This document shows positions 24,968-33,595 of a stretch of DNA of 64,000 bases, piece by piece. Made by a program: the position numbers and the translations under genes. The stretch lies in contig NZ_JASISO010000016.1 of assembly GCF_030063135.1 (NCBI RefSeq), positions 62,001 through 126,000 on the forward strand, written 5' to 3'. The first letter of the stretch is position 1, and the number at the start of each line of letters is the position of its first letter. The notes under the pieces were generated by a model, which worked only from the letters and a program-made list of their open reading frames with translations, had not been told where the DNA came from and did not search any database. Source of the stretch: Streptomyces sp. G-G2. GTDB taxonomy: Bacteria > Actinomycetota > Actinomycetes > Streptomycetales > Streptomycetaceae.

Positions 24968-26166
24968 CCGCCACCCGGCGGACGCCCGCCGCCGACCGGG
25001 TCCTCGTAGCGGGAGCCGGCCCGGTGGGCCTGACGGCCGCGCTGGTCCTGGCCCGCCGGGGCGTGCCCGTGACCGTGCTGGAGGCGGGGGCAGAGCTGGC
25101 GACGGAGTCCCGGGCCTCCACCTTCCATCCGCCCACGCTCGAGATGCTGGCCGAACTGGGCGTCGTGGACGCGCTCCTGGCGCGCGGGCTGATCGCCGGC
25201 TCCTTCCAGTTCCGCGACCGGCGGACCGGGCCCGTCGCGACCCTCGACCTGTCGCTGCTGTCCGAGGACACCCCGTACCCCTTCCGGCTCCAGTGCGAGC
25301 AGAACAAGCTGACGCCGCTGCTCGTGGACGCGCTGGGCCGCTTTCCCGACAGCGAGGTGCGCTTCGGGGCGCGGGTGGCCGAAGTGGAGCGGACCTCGCG
25401 GGGCGTCTGCGCGGTCCTCTCCGACGGGAGCAGGGTGCTCGGCAGCTGGCTGGTGGGCGCGGACGGGGCGCACTCCGCCGTACGCCGCTCGGTGGGGGCC
25501 GAGTTCCACGGCATCACCTACCCGGAGCGGTTCCTTGTCGCCTCGCTGGACGAGAATCCCGGCGCCGTCCTGCCCGACCTGGCACCCATCGCCTACGTGC
25601 TGGATCCCGACGAGTGGATGGTGCTGCTGCAGACCCCCGACCACTGGCGGGTCCTGCTGCCCACGCCGGCCGGCACGTCCGACCGGAGCGAGTTGGCGCG
25701 CCTGCCCGGCCGACTGCTGGACATCACCGCGCATCCGGGCGGCCCCGCCCTCGCCCACGCCAGTCTCTACCGCGTCCACCAGCGGGTGGCCGGGACCTTT
25801 CGCAGCGGCCGGGTGCTGCTGTGCGGGGACGCCGCGCACGTGAACAACCCGCTGGGCGGCATGGGCATGAACAGCGGGATCCACGACGCCGTACTGATGG
25901 GCCGCGCGCTGGCAGACCTCCTGACGGGCGCGGGGTCCGACGAGGAGCTGTCGGACTGCGCCGAGGAACGCCGCGCCTGCGCGCTGCGCTACGTCGGGGC
26001 CGAGACGCACGGGAACTGGGAGCGGCTGCGCACCCGGGATCCGGAAGAACGGGCGGCGCTCGCGGCAGAGTTGCGGGCGACGGCCGCGGACCCGGCGGCG
26101 GCACGGCGGTCACTGCTGCGCAGTTCGATGATCGACTCGCTGCGCGGCGTGCGGTGGTCACGGTGA
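24964..26166 (+). CDS. class A FAD-dependent monooxygenase (aromatic hydroxylase type)
   Basis: 400 residues, GTG start overlapping the previous stop. FAD-binding GAGPVG (17-22), the DG motif GADGAHSAVR (165-174) and the second FAD motif GDAAHVNNPLGGMGMN (288-303) are intact. Substrate-domain beta sheet lies between. Relatives hydroxylate phenols, pyrroles or heterocycles with NAD(P)H. In this cluster a pyrrole or pyrrolinone is a possible substrate. It is one of four flavin or iron oxygenases in the region. Confidence 0.87.
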   Translation: MTATRRTPAADRVLVAGAGPVGLTAALVLARRGVPVTVLEAGAELATESRASTFHPPTLEMLAELGVVDALLARGLIAGSFQFRDRRTGPVATLDLSLLSEDTPYPFRLQCEQNKLTPLLVDALGRFPDSEVRFGARVAEVERTSRGVCAVLSDGSRVLGSWLVGADGAHSAVRRSVGAEFHGITYPERFLVASLDENPGAVLPDLAPIAYVLDPDEWMVLLQTPDHWRVLLPTPAGTSDRSELARLPGRLLDITAHPGGPALAHASLYRVHQRVAGTFRSGRVLLCGDAAHVNNPLGGMGMNSGIHDAVLMGRALADLLTGAGSDEELSDCAEERRACALRYVGAETHGNWERLRTRDPEERAALAAELRATAADPAAARRSLLRSSMIDSLRGVRWSR

Positions 26167-27650
26167 CACTGCCGTGGGAGGCGGGCGAGATCGGGGCGGC
26201 CATCACGGTGGAGAATCCGGCGTGCACGGCGCGCCCCGTGGGGAGCGTGCGGCTCCACAGCGAAGCGGAGGTGGACGCCGCCGTTGAGGCCGCGGCCGCC
26301 GCGGCGCCCGGCTGGGCCCGGACGGCCGGCTCGGACCGGTCGGCGGCGCTGACCCGGATAGCCGCCGGACTGGAGGCCTCCACCGGGGACCTCGCGGCTT
26401 TGCTGGCGCGGGAGTCCGGCAAGCCGCTCGCCGACTGCCGGGGCGAGGTGGGCTATGCCTGCGCCGTGCTGCGCTGGTATGCCGAGCACGCTCCGCCGCT
26501 GCTGGTGCGGCGCACGGTCGACGACGCCCAGGGCCGGCTGGAGCGCGACTTCCGGCCGTACGGGGTGGTCGCCGCGCTCACCCCGTGGAACGCCCCGGTG
26601 ATCCTGACCGCCGTCAAGCTCGCCCCCGCGCTCGCCGCGGGCAACACGGTGGTCGTCAAGCCGTCGCCGCTGGCCCCACTGGCCGTCTCGGCGTTCCTGG
26701 AGGGCGCCGCCCGCGAACTTCCGCCGGACGCGGTGCGGGTATGCCACGGACACGCGGAGGCCGCGCTGCGGCTGGCCGGCCATCCGGCTGTGGGCAAGCT
26801 GTCCTTCACCGGCGGGGCGGTGGCGGGCCGGGCGGTCGGCGCGGCCGCCGCGCGGGCGCTGACACCGGCCACGATGGAGCTCGGCGGAAACGACGCCGCT
26901 GTGCTGCTGGACGACGCCACGCTGACGGACACGGACATGGACCGGCTGGTCCTGGCGAGTTTCGCGACGGCCGGTCAGGTGTGCATGGCCGCCAAGCGGA
27001 TCTACGCGCCGCGAGCCGGGCTGGACTCCTTCGTGGAGCGGTACGTGGCGGCGGCCGGACGCGTACTGCGGCTGGGGGACCCGCTGGCCGCCCGCACCAC
27101 CGTGGGGCCGGTGATCTCCGCGGCGTCCGCGGACCGGGTCCGCGGGCTGATCGCCGACGCCCGGGCGCGCGGCGGCAGCGCCGTCGAGCTGGGGACCGTA
27201 CAGCCGGGTACGGACCTCTCCGGCGGACACTTCGTGCGTCCCACGCTGCTGCTGGGGCTCAGGGAGGACGCGCCGCTGGTGTGCGAGGAGCAGTTCGGCC
27301 CGGCTCTCCCCGTTCTGGCCTACGAGGACGAGGACGAGCTCGTCGACCGAGTCAACGCCGGACCGTACGGCCTGGCGGCATCCGTGTGGAGCGCCGACGA
27401 GCCACGGGCCTTCGCGCTGGCGGCCCGGCTCGACGCGGGCTTCCGCTTTGTGAACACCCACAACCGGACGGGGATGGCGCTGCGCGCCGCCTTCGGCGGG
27501 GTCAAGGGCAGCGGACACGGCCGCGAGTACGGTGCCGAGGGGCTGATGGAGTACGTACAGCCGGTGCTCACACACGCACCGGCCGCCTTCCGGACAGGGG
27601 GCGGGGGCATGGCGCCGGGGGCCTATCCGGTCGGCGGTCCCGGAACTTGA
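26163..27650 (+). CDS. aldehyde dehydrogenase 2
   Basis: 495 residues with GTG start in a GTGA overlap. TPWNAPVILTAVKLAPALAAG (140-160, given as the family's NAD-site strand), VVVKPSP, FTGGAVAGRAVG, Glu239 in MELGGND and Cys274 in GQVCMAAKR are all present. C-terminal FGGVKGSGHGREYG is of the succinate-semialdehyde dehydrogenase type. Last gene of the operon that starts at 20843. Its end overlaps the convergent Dabb gene by 28 bp. Confidence 0.87.
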   Translation: MTLPWEAGEIGAAITVENPACTARPVGSVRLHSEAEVDAAVEAAAAAAPGWARTAGSDRSAALTRIAAGLEASTGDLAALLARESGKPLADCRGEVGYACAVLRWYAEHAPPLLVRRTVDDAQGRLERDFRPYGVVAALTPWNAPVILTAVKLAPALAAGNTVVVKPSPLAPLAVSAFLEGAARELPPDAVRVCHGHAEAALRLAGHPAVGKLSFTGGAVAGRAVGAAAARALTPATMELGGNDAAVLLDDATLTDTDMDRLVLASFATAGQVCMAAKRIYAPRAGLDSFVERYVAAAGRVLRLGDPLAARTTVGPVISAASADRVRGLIADARARGGSAVELGTVQPGTDLSGGHFVRPTLLLGLREDAPLVCEEQFGPALPVLAYEDEDELVDRVNAGPYGLAASVWSADEPRAFALAARLDAGFRFVNTHNRTGMALRAAFGGVKGSGHGREYGAEGLMEYVQPVLTHAPAAFRTGGGGMAPGAYPVGGPGT

Positions 27651-27898
27651 CGCCGTGCCGGTTCCAGGTGGTCGACGACGGCGCGTTGGGCGAGCAGCGG
27701 GGTCAGCCATGCTGCCAGCGCCTGGTGTTCGGGGTGCCGCTGGTAGGCCGCGAGCTCGCCGGCGTCCTCGTGGCAGGTGGTGAGGACGAGGTCGTAGGAG
27801 ACGTCGGAGCCGGTGACGTCGAGGCTCCGCAGCCTTTCAGCGGCCTCCGGGGCGCGGGCGGGATCGGTGAATCGCATCAGAACGACGTGCACCAGCAA
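27623..27898 (-). CDS. Dabb (stress-responsive A/B barrel) domain protein
   Basis: A 91-residue ferredoxin-like alpha/beta-barrel protein: MLVHVVLMRFTD start, SYDLVLTTCHEDAGELAAYQRHPEHQ and a C-terminal VVDHLEP, which is the whole Dabb pattern. I place the start at the TTG at 27898 because GAAGGAG lies 8 nt upstream and it gives the family's normal N-terminus; a GTG two codons later is the alternative. Plant olivetolic acid cyclase belongs to this fold, so cyclisation or binding of a small intermediate is possible. It is divergent from the nitrilase operon and shares its operator. Confidence 0.75.
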   Translation of the reverse strand: MLVHVVLMRFTDPARAPEAAERLRSLDVTGSDVSYDLVLTTCHEDAGELAAYQRHPEHQALAAWLTPLLAQRAVVDHLEPARRQVPGPPTG

Positions 27899-27963
27899 GG
27901 CACTTGCTCCTTCGGGTCGATGTCGCTTCCCCTGTCGCGGTGGGGCCACCGAGTGTATGTTTG

Positions 27964-27989
27964 GGAAACGCTGTTCCGCTAGAGGAACC
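27964..27989. promoter_or_regulatory. three-half-site operator, copy 9, core operon
   Basis: GGAAAC, GCT, GTTCC, GCTAG, AGGAACC, almost the consensus. TATGTT at 27956-27961 is a likely -10 box. It precedes the putative chlorophyll-degradation operon and faces the Dabb gene on the other side. Confidence 0.85.
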
Positions 27990-28002
27990 AATGGAGTTCA
28001 CC

Positions 28003-29760
28003 ATGGACGAAGCGCGCACGTTCCGCGTCGCGGCCGCCCAGTTCGCCGTGGGCCGGGACCGGAGGGCCAATCTGGCCGCCTGTCTCAGGATGATCGACGC
28101 CGCGGCGGAGCAAGGCGCGATTCTCGTGGTCCTGCCGGAGTTCTGCAATCACCTCTCCTGGTACGACGACCGGCAGCAGGCCTTGGCCGCAGCCTGTCGG
28201 CCGGGGGACGACTTCCTGGCGCCGGTGGCCGAACACGCCGCCCGCCACGGCGTCTACGTCAAGATCCACGTCACGCTGGCCTCCGGGAGCCCTGGCGCTG
28301 AGCGCATCACGGCGGCCAGCATGCTCTACGGACCGGACGGCGCTCTGACCGGAACGGCGGAGAAACAGGTCCTGATGGGAAGTGAGAACGACCATCTGGA
28401 CCCCGCCATCGAGGCCGGACCGGTCATCGCCACCGCCCTGGGGCCCGTCGGGCTGTACTCGTGCATGGAAGGAGTGATCCACGAGGTGTGCCGGGGGCTC
28501 GCCCTGCGCGGGGCGCACCTGCTGCTCAACAGCCTCAACTCCTTTGCCCTCGACGAGGCGGCGCTCCACATCCCGGTACGCGCCGCGGAGAACCGGGTGT
28601 GGGTCATCGCGGCCAACAAGGTCGGCCCGCTGCTCCCAGCCGACCGGATCGACGCGATAAGCGCCGCCATGGGGGTGCCGCCCGAGGCCCTGGACGGGGC
28701 AGGCGAGAGCCAGATCGTCGCCCCCGACGGCACGGTCGTCGCCAAGGGTCCCCGGCGCGGGGAGGCTGTTGTGGTCGCCGACATCCAGCCGGCCGCGGCC
28801 GCCGACAAGCGCCGGACGGACGGCACGGACGCGTTCGCGGTGCGCCGGCCCGACCTCTACCTGCCGATCGCCTCCCCGCCCGCCCCCGCCCCCACCTTCA
28901 CCGGGACCCGCGCCGAGCAGGTCGGAGCCGCGGTCGTCCGGCCGTCCGGCAGCGGCCCCGCCGCCGTCGCGGACGCCGCGCGACTGGCCCGCCAGGCCGC
29001 GGGACGCGGCGCGGCGCTGATCGTGCTGCCCGAACTGTTCTGGCACCCCAGCGGCGTTCGCACCAGCCCGCGGCGGCCGGATACCGAGGAGGGCCAGGCC
29101 GTCCTGCTGGCCCTGCGCGCCGCGCTGGAGGGCAGTCCGGCATACCTCGCCTGTACGATCCCGCTGCCAGACGGTCATGGCGCCGTGCTGCTCGACCGCG
29201 ATGGGCCGGTGCTGACCCAGCGCCAGCTGCACGAGAGCAGGCGGCACGACGGCTGGGCCCGCGCGGGTGAAGCGGAGGCGCTGCTCACCCACGACACGCC
29301 CTGGGGCCGGGTCGCGGTCGTCCTGGGCGATGACGCCGCCCAGCCGGAGACGCTCCGCCTCGCAGCGCTTATGGGAGTGGACACCGCGGCGGTCTGCCTC
29401 GGCACGGCCGAGCCCTGGGAGACTGCCCTCGGTCTGCCCGAGCGGGCGGCAGAGAACCGGATCAACCTCGTCACCGCAGGCCACGACGCCGGCGCCATTC
29501 ACGCCCTGCCCGTGGAGTTCGGCCTGTGGCGCTCCCGGGAAAGCCCCTTCGACGGCACCATCAGCACGCCCGCCACCACGGCTGCCGGCCCCGGCCTCAC
29601 CCTCGCCCCGGTCCGCCCCCGCCAGGCCGAGAGGCGGCTGGTGTCGCGCGGTACGGACCTGGTCGACGGCCGCCCCTGGAAGCTGGCCAACGCCCTGGTG
29701 TCTCCGCGGCCTCCCGCCCCGGGCCCGAGCCCCGTTCCCCACCCCCTACCCGGTCAGTGA
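28003..29760 (+). CDS. nitrilase/amidase with an active and a dead carbon-nitrogen hydrolase domain
   Basis: 585 residues holding two nitrilase-type domains in tandem. The first (about 5-285) has a complete Glu-Lys-Cys triad: Glu46 in LPEFCNH, Lys121 in AEKQVLMG, Cys154 in YSCMEG. The second (about 300-560) keeps Glu344 in LPELFWH but shows glutamine where the lysine belongs (TQRQLHE, about 408) and glycine where the cysteine belongs (LGDDAAQPE, about 442), so it should be inactive. I start at the ATG at 28003 because GGAG lies 6 nt upstream; an ATG at 27991 is possible. It opens the core operon; amide or half-amide hydrolysis is expected. Confidence 0.85.
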   Translation: MDEARTFRVAAAQFAVGRDRRANLAACLRMIDAAAEQGAILVVLPEFCNHLSWYDDRQQALAAACRPGDDFLAPVAEHAARHGVYVKIHVTLASGSPGAERITAASMLYGPDGALTGTAEKQVLMGSENDHLDPAIEAGPVIATALGPVGLYSCMEGVIHEVCRGLALRGAHLLLNSLNSFALDEAALHIPVRAAENRVWVIAANKVGPLLPADRIDAISAAMGVPPEALDGAGESQIVAPDGTVVAKGPRRGEAVVVADIQPAAAADKRRTDGTDAFAVRRPDLYLPIASPPAPAPTFTGTRAEQVGAAVVRPSGSGPAAVADAARLARQAAGRGAALIVLPELFWHPSGVRTSPRRPDTEEGQAVLLALRAALEGSPAYLACTIPLPDGHGAVLLDRDGPVLTQRQLHESRRHDGWARAGEAEALLTHDTPWGRVAVVLGDDAAQPETLRLAALMGVDTAAVCLGTAEPWETALGLPERAAENRINLVTAGHDAGAIHALPVEFGLWRSRESPFDGTISTPATTAAGPGLTLAPVRPRQAERRLVSRGTDLVDGRPWKLANALVSPRPPAPGPSPVPHPLPGQ

Positions 29761-29769
29761 AGGAGCGAC

Positions 29770-30573
29770 GTGTCAGAGACACTCAAGGCTGTACAGGACA
29801 TGACGGACGAGGCCCCGGCCACCGATGTGACCGAGACCTTCGTGCAGTGGCAGGAGCTGCTGGGCGAGCTCAAGAAGAAGATCGCGGCCCGTTTCGAACT
29901 GCACCGGGACCCCTCCACCGAGGAACTGGAGTCCTTCGGTGAGACCGGCGGCCCGCGGGGCTCGCTGGCCGGCTTCAGCGGCCCGGAGGTGGACTGGATG
30001 ATCCACTCCTGGGTCGGCGACCCCGAGCACGGTTTCGTCAACCTCCACCTCACCGTCTGGCTGGGCCCGCAGGTCCGTGTCCCGCACCTGGGGATCGCCC
30101 TGCTGTGCTGGCCCGGTGGCTGGTTCTACCTCGACTCTGTGCCGCGTGCCAGCCTGGTGGCCGACGGCGACTACTACGACCGCTACTACGCCCCCGCCGA
30201 GGAGGAGTGGCTCGCGGTACGCGAGGAGTACAAGGACCTGTCGTGGTTCACCAGCCGCTCCGGGTTCATCCGCGGCAGCCTCTCCCCTACCGCCTACTGC
30301 TACTCCATGCCCCGCGACGCGCGGCACATCGAGCTGGTCCGCCGCCTGCTGCACGAGCACGTCGACCGCTGGCTCGCCTGGGTGGAGGAGGCGGAGGCGG
30401 TGCCGGCCGGGGAGCGCGAGGAGCTGGCCGGCGCCGACCTGGCGGTCCGCCGCAACATCGTGGAGCGTGACCCGGCGAACGTGATGGCCGTACGGTACTT
30501 CGGCGAGCGGATGACCGACCGGCTGGTACGGGCCCTGTGGGGCGGCGACCGCGGCCTGCCGAGGCCCTCGTGA
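29770..30573 (+). CDS. red chlorophyll catabolite reductase (RCCR)-like protein 1
   Basis: 267 residues from a GTG with GAAGGAG ahead. The centre matches plant RCCR (ferredoxin-dependent bilin reductase fold) in order: VPHLGIALL (104-112) for APNFVMEFI, FYLDSVPRASLV (119-130) for ILDLPPRKDLV, DYYDRYYAP (134-142) for DYLKEFYQD, FIRGSLSPTA (166-175) for FVRSAFSPTA, and a C-terminal RRNIVERDP...FGERM for the RRKSIEDD...FGEEV region. The residue aligned with the catalytic Glu of Arabidopsis RCCR is Ala here, as I recall the plant sequence. It may be a partner subunit of the second RCCR-like protein, or reduce a different bilin. Comparison is from memory, not a search. Confidence 0.7.
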   Translation: MSETLKAVQDMTDEAPATDVTETFVQWQELLGELKKKIAARFELHRDPSTEELESFGETGGPRGSLAGFSGPEVDWMIHSWVGDPEHGFVNLHLTVWLGPQVRVPHLGIALLCWPGGWFYLDSVPRASLVADGDYYDRYYAPAEEEWLAVREEYKDLSWFTSRSGFIRGSLSPTAYCYSMPRDARHIELVRRLLHEHVDRWLAWVEEAEAVPAGEREELAGADLAVRRNIVERDPANVMAVRYFGERMTDRLVRALWGGDRGLPRPS

Positions 30574-31553
30574 ACGAGGTCCGTTCCCTCTGGTGGGCCT
30601 GCCGGGTGCCCGGTCTCAAGGAGCCTTTCGACACCGCGCACCTGCGGGTCTTCTACCCCGCCCGCGCCACCGGGTCCGACGCCGAGCGGCTGACCGGGGT
30701 GGTCGCGGCCGACGCCGGGAGCGGCCCGTTCCCGGTCGTCGTGCTGCTGCCCGGCATCAACGTGCCCACCGACTCCTACCGGTGGCTCGCCGTACTGCTG
30801 GCCGGCCGAGGCTTCGTCGTGGTGACGCCCGAACTGGTCGGGGAGTTGTTCGGCGGGAGCCACGGAGTGACGCCGGGCATCGACCTGGAGGCCTGCGGCC
30901 CGGGCGCGTTCGGCAGCCGGGCGACGACGCCGTTGATCGGCGCGGTGCTCGCCGCCCTGGCCGAACGGGCCCCCGCCTCCCCGCTGGCGGGGCTGCTGGA
31001 CGTGGATCGGGTGGTGGTGGGCGGCCACTCGGCCGGCGGCACAGTGGCGCTGCAGTCTGCCGCCCACGTACCGGGGCTGCGCGGGGTGTTCACGTACAGC
31101 GCCCACACGCTGGTGGCGGCGGCCCTCGGCCATCCGCCGGGGACGGTCCTGCCGGTGGGCGCGGAGGTTCCGGTCCTGCTGATGTCCGGCGAGCACGACG
31201 GGGTGGTCGCCGCGAGCACTGACCGGTACGGAGCGGCCCCGGCCGCCATCGCCGACCCCGTCGCCCGCACCTTCCACGACGCCCTGACCGACGCCGGCGG
31301 CGCGCACGCCTGGGTCAAGATCGCCGGGGCGGGCCACTTCACGATCTGCGATCCCGTGGACGCGACCAGCGCCCGGAGCTTCCTGGAGGCGCCGCAGGCG
31401 GGCGGGGACCAGGCGCGCGCCCTCATCGGCCGCCTCGCGGCCGCGTTCTGCGCGGCGACCCTCCCTGAGCGGCCGTCCCCCGCGGACACCAGGGCCTACG
31501 GCGCGCTGCTGGCGCCGCCGCATCCGGGACTGGTCTCCGTGCTGCGCCGCTGA
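30570..31553 (+). CDS. cytoplasmic chlorophyllase-like alpha/beta hydrolase
   Basis: 327 residues, GTG start overlapping the RCCR-like stop, no signal peptide. PVVVLLPGIN (55-64), LLAGRGFVVVTPEL (76-89) and GHSAGG (152-157, Ser154) follow the chlorophyllase pattern of lid-less alpha/beta hydrolases (HGFN, SHGFIVVAPQL, GHSRGG); Asp in SGEHDGVV and His in GAGHFTI complete a triad. In an operon with RCCR-like and NOL-like genes, removal of phytol or of the pheophorbide methyl ester (pheophorbidase type) is the best guess. A general esterase is the alternative. Confidence 0.78.
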   Translation: MNEVRSLWWACRVPGLKEPFDTAHLRVFYPARATGSDAERLTGVVAADAGSGPFPVVVLLPGINVPTDSYRWLAVLLAGRGFVVVTPELVGELFGGSHGVTPGIDLEACGPGAFGSRATTPLIGAVLAALAERAPASPLAGLLDVDRVVVGGHSAGGTVALQSAAHVPGLRGVFTYSAHTLVAAALGHPPGTVLPVGAEVPVLLMSGEHDGVVAASTDRYGAAPAAIADPVARTFHDALTDAGGAHAWVKIAGAGHFTICDPVDATSARSFLEAPQAGGDQARALIGRLAAAFCAATLPERPSPADTRAYGALLAPPHPGLVSVLRR

Positions 31554-31567
31554 TGTCCACTCCTCAT

Positions 31568-31593
31568 TTCCTTGTCGAAACGCTAGCGGAGCG
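31568..31593 (+). promoter_or_regulatory. weak operator-like site, copy 10
   Basis: GAAAC, GCTAG, CGGAGCG keeps the NCTAG core and part of the right half-site, but the left half-sites do not fit. It lies in the only notable gap (55 nt) inside the core operon, before the Rieske gene, and may be an internal promoter site or chance. Confidence 0.3.
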
Positions 31594-31608
31594 CGAGGTG
31601 CCCATCCG

Positions 31609-32799
31609 ATGCTCAAGAATTTCTGGTACGCGGTCGAGTTCTGCGACCGTGTCGTCCGCAAGCCGCTGAAGGTCGTCTGCCTCGGCCAGTCCCTCGTGCT
31701 GTACCGCACCGCGGCCGGGAATCCGGTCGCGCTGTCGGACCTCTGCGCGCACCGCGGGGCCGCGCTGTCGGCGGGCACTCTCAAGGACGACTGCGTGGTG
31801 TGCCCTTACCACGGCTGGCGTTTCGACCCCGCCGGCGCCTGCACCACGATTCCCGCAAACCAGCCGGGCCGTGGCATCCCGAAGAAGGCACGGGTCGACT
31901 CGTACCCCGTGCAGGAGAGGTACGGATTCGTCTGGGTGTTCCTGGGCGATCTACCCGAGGAGGAGCGGCCGCCGATCCCGTACTGGCCCGAGTTCGACGA
32001 CCTGGTCCAGGACGGCGGCCGGTTCAAGGCGGTGACCGGCGAATACCTGTGGCACTCCAACTACGAGCGGATCCTGGAGAACGGCTGCGACATCGCGCAC
32101 ACCCCATTCGTGCACGCGGGCGCCTTCGGCAACCCGGACCGGCCGGAGGTCGAGGAGTACACGGTCGAGCAGCCCGACGAGTGGTCGGCCTTCGCCACCG
32201 TGGCCCTGAACCCGCCCGCCGCCAAGGGGCTGTGGGCCAAGCTGTACACGGACCACAGGTCCCGGGGCAAGGACCGGCCGCCGGTGGTGACCACGGCGGG
32301 CTGGATGCTGCCCAACATGATCAAACTGCATGTGCGGCTACCGCTCGGCAACATGATCATCTACGACACCAACATCCCCGTGGACGAGACCACCACCCTG
32401 GTGAAGTGGGTGGCGCTGCGCGACTTCTTCACCGGTGGCTGGGCGGACAACAACGCCCGCAAGCGGGTCCTGGGGATCTTCGACCAGGACGCCCCGGTCG
32501 TGGACGGGACCCGCCCCGAGCTGCTGCCCGCCGACCTCGGAGCCGAGCTGCACCTGCGCTCAGACATGATCTCCGTCGCCTACCGCAGGCGTCGCCAGGA
32601 GCTCGCCGCCAAGGGCTGGGCGGTGAGCGACGCCGACCGCATCATCGGCGACGTCCCGGCGCGCAGCGCCACCGTGATCGCCTCCCCCGGCCGGCGCGCG
32701 GTCCCCGAGCTGGCCCGCGCCTGGGAGCAGAAGGCCCAGGGATTCCACCCGACGGTCGAAGGGGCCCAGTCCCCGGCACCGGCCAGTGAGAAGGAGTAG
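31609..32799 (+). CDS. Rieske non-heme iron oxygenase, pheophorbide a oxygenase-type
   Basis: 396 residues. The Rieske cluster ligands are Cys46 and His48 (LCAHRG) and Cys65 and His68 (CPYHGW). The mononuclear iron site is NGCDIAHTPFVH (158-169) with Asp161, His164 and His169. The length and single-subunit style match Rieske monooxygenases such as VanA, TsaM and plant PaO. The C-terminal membrane helix and CxxC of plant PaO are absent, so it should be soluble. Its place between the chlorophyllase-like and RCCR-like genes copies the biochemical order of plant chlorophyll breakdown, in which PaO opens the ring and RCCR reduces the product. It needs a ferredoxin reductase from elsewhere. Demethylase or other aromatic oxygenase activity is the alternative. 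Confidence 0.85.
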   Translation: MLKNFWYAVEFCDRVVRKPLKVVCLGQSLVLYRTAAGNPVALSDLCAHRGAALSAGTLKDDCVVCPYHGWRFDPAGACTTIPANQPGRGIPKKARVDSYPVQERYGFVWVFLGDLPEEERPPIPYWPEFDDLVQDGGRFKAVTGEYLWHSNYERILENGCDIAHTPFVHAGAFGNPDRPEVEEYTVEQPDEWSAFATVALNPPAAKGLWAKLYTDHRSRGKDRPPVVTTAGWMLPNMIKLHVRLPLGNMIIYDTNIPVDETTTLVKWVALRDFFTGGWADNNARKRVLGIFDQDAPVVDGTRPELLPADLGAELHLRSDMISVAYRRRRQELAAKGWAVSDADRIIGDVPARSATVIASPGRRAVPELARAWEQKAQGFHPTVEGAQSPAPASEKE

Positions 32800-32803
32800 T
32801 CGC

Positions 32804-33595
32804 ATGACGTCCTCAGCACCCGCACCCGACGCCGCCCCGGACGGCGCGACCCCCGCCGCCCGGCTGTCCCGAACCGTCCTGGACGCGCTGTTGGCCGGGA
32901 CGGCGCTCGAAGAGCGGCCCACGCCCTGGGCCGCGCTGACCAACCCGGCGACCCCCGATCCGGTGGGCTCCGTACGGTACTTCCGCGGCGGGGGCCAGGG
33001 CGGGGTCGACGCGGTCGTCACCGTCTCCCTGGTCGTGCCCGCCTTCGGCCTCGACAGCCACATGGTGTTCGCCTTCGGCGCCGCGGACTCCCCGCTGCCG
33101 CACTTCACCCTCGACTCCGTCCAGGCGGGCGGCGGGTACGCCTTCCACCTGGACCTGGTCCAGCGCGTCGACCTCGCCGTGAGCCCCGCGTACGCGGACC
33201 TCGTGTACGGGCCGCTCACGGCGCCGTTCGCCCGGGCCTCGGAGATACCGGGACTCGCCCCGGCGGCGATCAGCCCCCGCCAGCGCTCCCTGATGTCGCC
33301 GTGGATGCTCGTCCACCGCGCCGACGAGGCCGCACTGCGGGCCATCACCCCCGTCGCCGAGGCGTACCTGCGGCACTGGCTGGAACTCACCCGCACCTTC
33401 CCGGCCGGCGCCGCCGGCGAGGCCAAGGAGGGCGACGCGGCGGTACGCGACCGGCGGCTGCGCCAAGCCCTGTTCAGCCGGGAGATCGACCCCGTCTGGG
33501 CACAGGTGGACCGGCTGCTGGGGACGGCCGCCACCGACGGCCTGCGCGGGCTGCTGACCACCGGCAGACTGCCGGCCGAGGAGGCAGGGGCATGA
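32804..33595 (+). CDS. red chlorophyll catabolite reductase (RCCR)-like protein 2
   Basis: 263 residues, AAGGAG before the ATG. DSHMVFAFGAAD, LPHFTLDSVQ (98-107), AFHLDLVQRVDL (113-124), SPAYADLVYGPL (127-138) and SLMSPW (162-167) line up with plant RCCR blocks APNFVMEFIQ, LILDLPPRKDL, HPDYLKEFYQ and SAFSPT. Asp104 takes the place of the catalytic Glu, so an acid-base role is kept. The C-terminal part (RLRQALFSREIDPVW) again has acidic residues near the second catalytic position. It directly follows the Rieske gene, which is the functional order in plants. Only about 20 percent identity can be expected, so a structure prediction is needed to be sure. Confidence 0.72.
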   Translation: MTSSAPAPDAAPDGATPAARLSRTVLDALLAGTALEERPTPWAALTNPATPDPVGSVRYFRGGGQGGVDAVVTVSLVVPAFGLDSHMVFAFGAADSPLPHFTLDSVQAGGGYAFHLDLVQRVDLAVSPAYADLVYGPLTAPFARASEIPGLAPAAISPRQRSLMSPWMLVHRADEAALRAITPVAEAYLRHWLELTRTFPAGAAGEAKEGDAAVRDRRLRQALFSREIDPVWAQVDRLLGTAATDGLRGLLTTGRLPAEEAGA

